From: Myroides pelagicus
GTDB lineage: Bacteria > Bacteroidota > Bacteroidia > Flavobacteriales > Flavobacteriaceae
DNA length: 64,000 nt
NCBI RefSeq assembly: GCF_009711055.1
Contig: NZ_WMJY01000008.1
Span: 1-64,000, forward strand
Direction of reading: 5' to 3'
In this document: positions 61,701-64,000 of the stretch, piece by piece
How positions within the stretch are numbered: the first letter of the stretch is position 1
How the letters are laid out: every line of letters begins with the position of its first letter
The notes under the pieces: model-generated
What the model saw: only the letters and a program-made list of their open reading frames with translations
What the model was told of the DNA's origin: nothing
Database searches by the model: none
Made by a program: the position numbers and the translations under genes

Positions 61701-61839
61701 CTCTAAGCTCATCATTAGATAAACTCGCTAAACTCCCGTCATAGGTTTTTATTTTTTCTATTATCGGTTTAATGCCTTTGATATCTCGCTCTGATTTATC
61801 TCCAACAAAAACCTTTAATATTGTATTTATAAGACTCAT
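58735..61839 (-). CDS. secA: Protein translocase ATPase SecA
   Basis: The 1034-residue motor has the preprotein and ATPase motifs [12 protein letters not shown] (Walker A), [23 protein letters not shown] (DEVD) and [10 protein letters not shown]. It also has the [29 protein letters not shown] block (motif VI). The length against E. coli's 901 reflects a Bacteroidota insert in the N-terminal part (about 320-450). The C-terminus stops at NESIEA without the zinc-binding CxCx8C(H/C) tail, and without an obvious linker. It drives Sec export at the inner membrane. Start [11 protein letters not shown] is clear. Confidence 0.97.
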   Translation of the reverse strand: [1034 protein letters not shown]

Positions 61840-61885
61840 AAGTTATATAGTTAATATTAAAACTTTTTCTATTTTTCGGTTTAAA

Positions 61886-61916
61886 CAAAAAAAAAGCCTT
61901 GATTGAGGCTTTTTTC
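61886..61916 (-). terminator. Intrinsic terminator of the DUF2795 gene
   Basis: AAAAGCCT (near 61892-61899) and AGGCTTTT (near 61906-61913) form a stem with a 6-nt loop, followed by A/T runs. It lies just beyond the DUF2795 stop, about 45 bp upstream of secA. Confidence 0.65.
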
Positions 61917-61934
61917 ATTTTTTATTATCTCGTC

Positions 61935-62156
61935 CTAGTACTCATCCTCGTTCCAAAGATAATCTTCGTCAGTCGGATAATCCGGCCATATTTCTTCCAT
62001 CGATTCGTAAATCTCTCCTTCGTCTTCGATGGATTGTAGATTCTCAACTACCTCTAGAGGAGCACCTGTTCTAATTGCATAGTCAATAAGCTCATCCTTT
62101 GTTGCTGGCCAAGGCGCATCACTTAAATAAGATGCTAATTCTAATGTCCAATACAT
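61935..62156 (-). CDS. DUF2795 family protein
   Basis: The 73-residue acidic protein matches the short DUF2795 fold: WTLELASYLSDAPWPATKDELIDYAIRTGAPLEVVENLQSI. It ends in a DED/YLWNEDEY tail. Function is unknown. It lies 137 bp from the cobalamin adenosyltransferase gene with no clear promoter seen, and upstream of secA on the same strand, separated by a terminator. Confidence 0.88.
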   Translation of the reverse strand: MYWTLELASYLSDAPWPATKDELIDYAIRTGAPLEVVENLQSIEDEGEIYESMEEIWPDYPTDEDYLWNEDEY

Positions 62157-62292
62157 CTCTAATCCTTTTTTTTAATTTTAATGCAAAAATAATTTTTATT
62201 ATGAAATTAACAAGCGTTTTTTATATATTTCACTCACTAATAAGAACGTAGTTGCTTTACTAAGCAATTCTAGGATATTTTAAAAACTGCTT

Positions 62293-62865
62293 TTACTGTT
62301 TTTTAGGGATCCATTTTACTTCTTCCGCTTGTAAATCAAAAGTCAACTTTCGTGCCAACACAAACAGATAGTCAGAAAGTCTGTTTAAATACCTCAATAC
62401 AGACTCTTCTACGACCTCTACCTCATTTAATTGTACAGAAATACGTTCTGCTCTACGACAAACACATCTCGCTATATGACAATATGACACTGTAGTATGT
62501 CCACCTGGAAGTACAAAATGTGTCATTGGTGGCAAAGACTCCTCCATACGGTCAATCTCATGCTCTAATAACGCAATATCCTCCTCACTAATCTTTGGTA
62601 TATTCAAGCGTTCTTTACCGTTTTTTAAAATTGCTTTCTCTGGATCTGTTGCTAAGATAGCACCAACCGTAAACAACCTGTCCTGTATTTCTATTAAAAC
62701 ATTTTTATATAACGGATTTATCTCTTGATCACGTATAAGTCCAATATAAGAATTCAATTCATCGACGGTTCCATAACTCTCAATACGAATATGATTCTTC
62801 GGGACACGCGTTCCGCCAAATAGTGCTGTCGTTCCTCTATCCCCTGTTTTCGTATAAACTTTCAT
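62293..62865 (-). CDS. PduO-type cob(I)alamin adenosyltransferase
   Basis: The 190-residue enzyme transfers the adenosyl group of ATP to cob(I)alamin. Signature features are YTKTGDRGTTALFGGTRVPKNHIR (3-26; ATP-binding loop), ELNSYIGLIRD (40-50) and the FVLPGGHTTVSYCHIARCVCRRAER helix with the conserved Arg residues (about 120-145). It matches the MMAB/PduO family length. It makes adenosylcobalamin for B12 enzymes; a B12-type radical SAM gene lies elsewhere in the window. Confidence 0.94.
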   Translation of the reverse strand: MKVYTKTGDRGTTALFGGTRVPKNHIRIESYGTVDELNSYIGLIRDQEINPLYKNVLIEIQDRLFTVGAILATDPEKAILKNGKERLNIPKISEEDIALLEHEIDRMEESLPPMTHFVLPGGHTTVSYCHIARCVCRRAERISVQLNEVEVVEESVLRYLNRLSDYLFVLARKLTFDLQAEEVKWIPKKQ

Positions 62866-62894
62866 TTTTTTTATAATATGTAGTTAACTCGTTT

Positions 62895-63584
62895 TTATTT
62901 TATTCGTTGATCGCTCTCTATTACCCCATCGCGCAATCGAATGATGCGATGAGCATGCTCCGCAATATCTTCCTCATGGGTAACCAAAATTACAGTATTT
63001 CCATTAGCATGAATATCATCAAACAAATTCATGATCTCAATAGAAGTCTTTGTGTCTAAGTTTCCCGTAGGTTCATCAGCTAAGATAATTGCGGGTTTAT
63101 TTACTAGTGCTCTAGCTACCGCTACACGCTGTCTCTGCCCACCAGACAACTGATTGGGATGATGATCCATTCGGTCAGCTAAACCTACTTGTCCCAATAC
63201 CTCCTCCGCTCTTTGTACGCGTTCAATTTTTGAATTTCCAGCATAAACCATCGGTAAAGCTACATTTTCTAAGGCCGAAGTACGAGGAAGTAAATTAAAC
63301 GTTTGAAAAACAAAGCCAATATCCTTATTTCTAATTTCAGCTAGCTGATCATCATTAAGCACACTAACGTCTTTTCCGTTAAGTACATACACCCCTGATG
63401 TAGGCGTATCCAAACACCCTAAAATATTCATAAGTGTAGACTTTCCGGATCCAGAAGGCCCCATCAAAGCAACGTAATCACCCTTCTTAATCTGGAGGTT
63501 TACGCCTTTCAATACTTTTACAGTCTCCGTTCCTAACTTAAAATCTCGCTTAATATCGCGTATATCGATTATATTGTTTTCCAT
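62895..63584 (-). CDS. ABC transporter ATP-binding protein (LolD/MacB-like)
   Basis: The 229-residue ATPase has Walker A GPSGSGKS (about 42-49), signature [15 protein letters not shown] (about 143-157) and Walker [11 protein letters not shown] (about 166-175). The H-loop [19 protein letters not shown] closes it. The sequence is of the LolD/MacB/FtsE-like class that pairs with FtsX-fold permeases for lipoprotein release or export. The permease gene is not seen in the window: the 29 bp before it on the downstream side and the 416 bp upstream hold none. Confidence 0.92.
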   Translation of the reverse strand: MENNIIDIRDIKRDFKLGTETVKVLKGVNLQIKKGDYVALMGPSGSGKSTLMNILGCLDTPTSGVYVLNGKDVSVLNDDQLAEIRNKDIGFVFQTFNLLPRTSALENVALPMVYAGNSKIERVQRAEEVLGQVGLADRMDHHPNQLSGGQRQRVAVARALVNKPAIILADEPTGNLDTKTSIEIMNLFDDIHANGNTVILVTHEEDIAEHAHRIIRLRDGVIESDQRIK

Positions 63585-63797
63585 ACCTAAGTCTTATACC
63601 TGGGATACCTCCATTGCAAAGCTTAAAAATAAGAAACCTTCTGTATAGTATCAATAGTTTTTTTAAGAAATGTGATTATATACAAAACTTTGTCTTAAAA
63701 AAGAAGTACACCTATCATCTTCTAACTTTTAGTCTTGATCCATTATGTTATGCTATGTCATGAAAAGACAACATATGTTGCCAAGCTTGCACTATAA
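63585..63797. other. Gene-free region upstream of the LolD-like ATPase gene
   Basis: No gene supported in this part or to the window end. It includes the perfect 12-bp palindrome CAACATATGTTG (63769-63780) and, just right of it, a 15-bp dyad TGCACT-ATA-AGTGCA (63788-63802). Confidence 0.5.
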
Positions 63798-63877
63798 GTG
63801 CAGTAATTCTGCAGTATACTAGCCCAGAAGCACATCCTTGGCAAGAAAACCTCAAGCTTACTGCTCGTATTCTGCAA
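63798..63877. repeat. Dispersed intergenic repeat, copy B
   Basis: About 80 bp sharing the ordered blocks GTGCAG, CTG, GTATACT, GCCCA, GGCAA-AAAAC, CCTCAAGC, TACTGC and TGCA with copy A at 13504-13594, with one gap. The part from 63798 on is the best match. Confidence 0.55.
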
Positions 63878-64000
63878 GAAAGTGTGGAAAAAAGATATCT
63901 ACAAACAAATAAACCATCTTAAGTCACCCTATTGGTAATGACAGAACAGAGTAAACTAATTTGAAAACAACGAAAAAATCATCACCTAATCTAAAAAAAC

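Noticed and set aside
3-63998. tRNA or rRNA genes
   Set aside because: No cloverleaf-like sequence, CCA end or conserved rRNA stretch was recognised when scanning the intergenic regions by eye; tRNAscan-SE and Rfam should confirm.

Overview
This is a low-GC chromosomal window from a member of the Bacteroidota, almost certainly Flavobacteriaceae. I infer this from several things: a fused CcoN-CcoO cytochrome oxidase subunit, a GldI lipoprotein, a bshC bacillithiol gene, the parA-parB-DUF5683-dapB-lepB-WbqC gene order, a TonB-dependent receptor with a carboxypeptidase-regulatory-like N-terminus, and recurrent TAnnTTTG -7 promoter boxes. A Myroides-like genus is my guess and is not shown by the sequence. 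No tRNA, rRNA or CRISPR array was seen.

Left part (1-13.2 kb): an ISL3/ISAon1-type transposase remnant abuts a 5'-truncated azoreductase. On the minus strand follow a single-domain DEAD-box-like protein, an NtrC-type regulator without a C-terminal HTH, a two-gene ABC exporter, dnaJ-grpE and a TIGR01777 epimerase. A PadR-PspC pair (+), a lipocalin-OmpA lipoprotein pair (-) and htpG (+) come next.

Middle part (13.2-36.9 kb): an EamA transporter with palindromic upstream sites; two paralogous secreted MORN_2-like proteins; a five-gene operon (DUF2089 regulator, membrane protein, secreted alpha/beta hydrolase, DUF3784, SdpI). A minus-strand locus encodes a TonB receptor, a DUF4876 lipoprotein, a DUF6850-like outer-membrane protein and a diheme peroxidase. 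DUF1697, VOC and HxlR genes and a B12-binding-type radical SAM protein follow. Next is an AraC regulator ahead of an operon of two polytopic proteins. These look like distant cytochrome bd subunit I (CydA) relatives, each with a C-terminal c-type haem domain, followed by a 55-residue membrane microprotein.

Right part (36.9-64 kb): bshC, then the parA-parB-DUF5683-dapB-lepB-WbqC housekeeping block. A 1.4-kb non-coding region contains four nearly identical 221-bp tandem repeats plus decayed copies. Each full unit carries a minus-strand promoter-like element, a stem-loop and a terminator, so it may be an array of small RNA genes. Next comes the cbb3 oxidase cluster ccoI-S-NO-Q-P-G-H plus a DsbD_2-like protein, with a divergent Crp/Fnr regulator. 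The window closes with NrnA, GldI and a double PPIase, then DedA, SecA, DUF2795, cobalamin adenosyltransferase and a LolD-like ABC ATPase.

The most interesting signals are the repeated sRNA-like array beside the cbb3 operon (44.3-45.4 kb) and the AraC-controlled bd-like c-type cytochrome operon (32.1-36.1 kb). Both may belong to low-oxygen or nitrosative respiration in this organism. Secondary signals are a diverged dispersed repeat (13.5 and 63.8 kb), a DnaJ that keeps only one zinc centre, and the regulator-to-SdpI operon.
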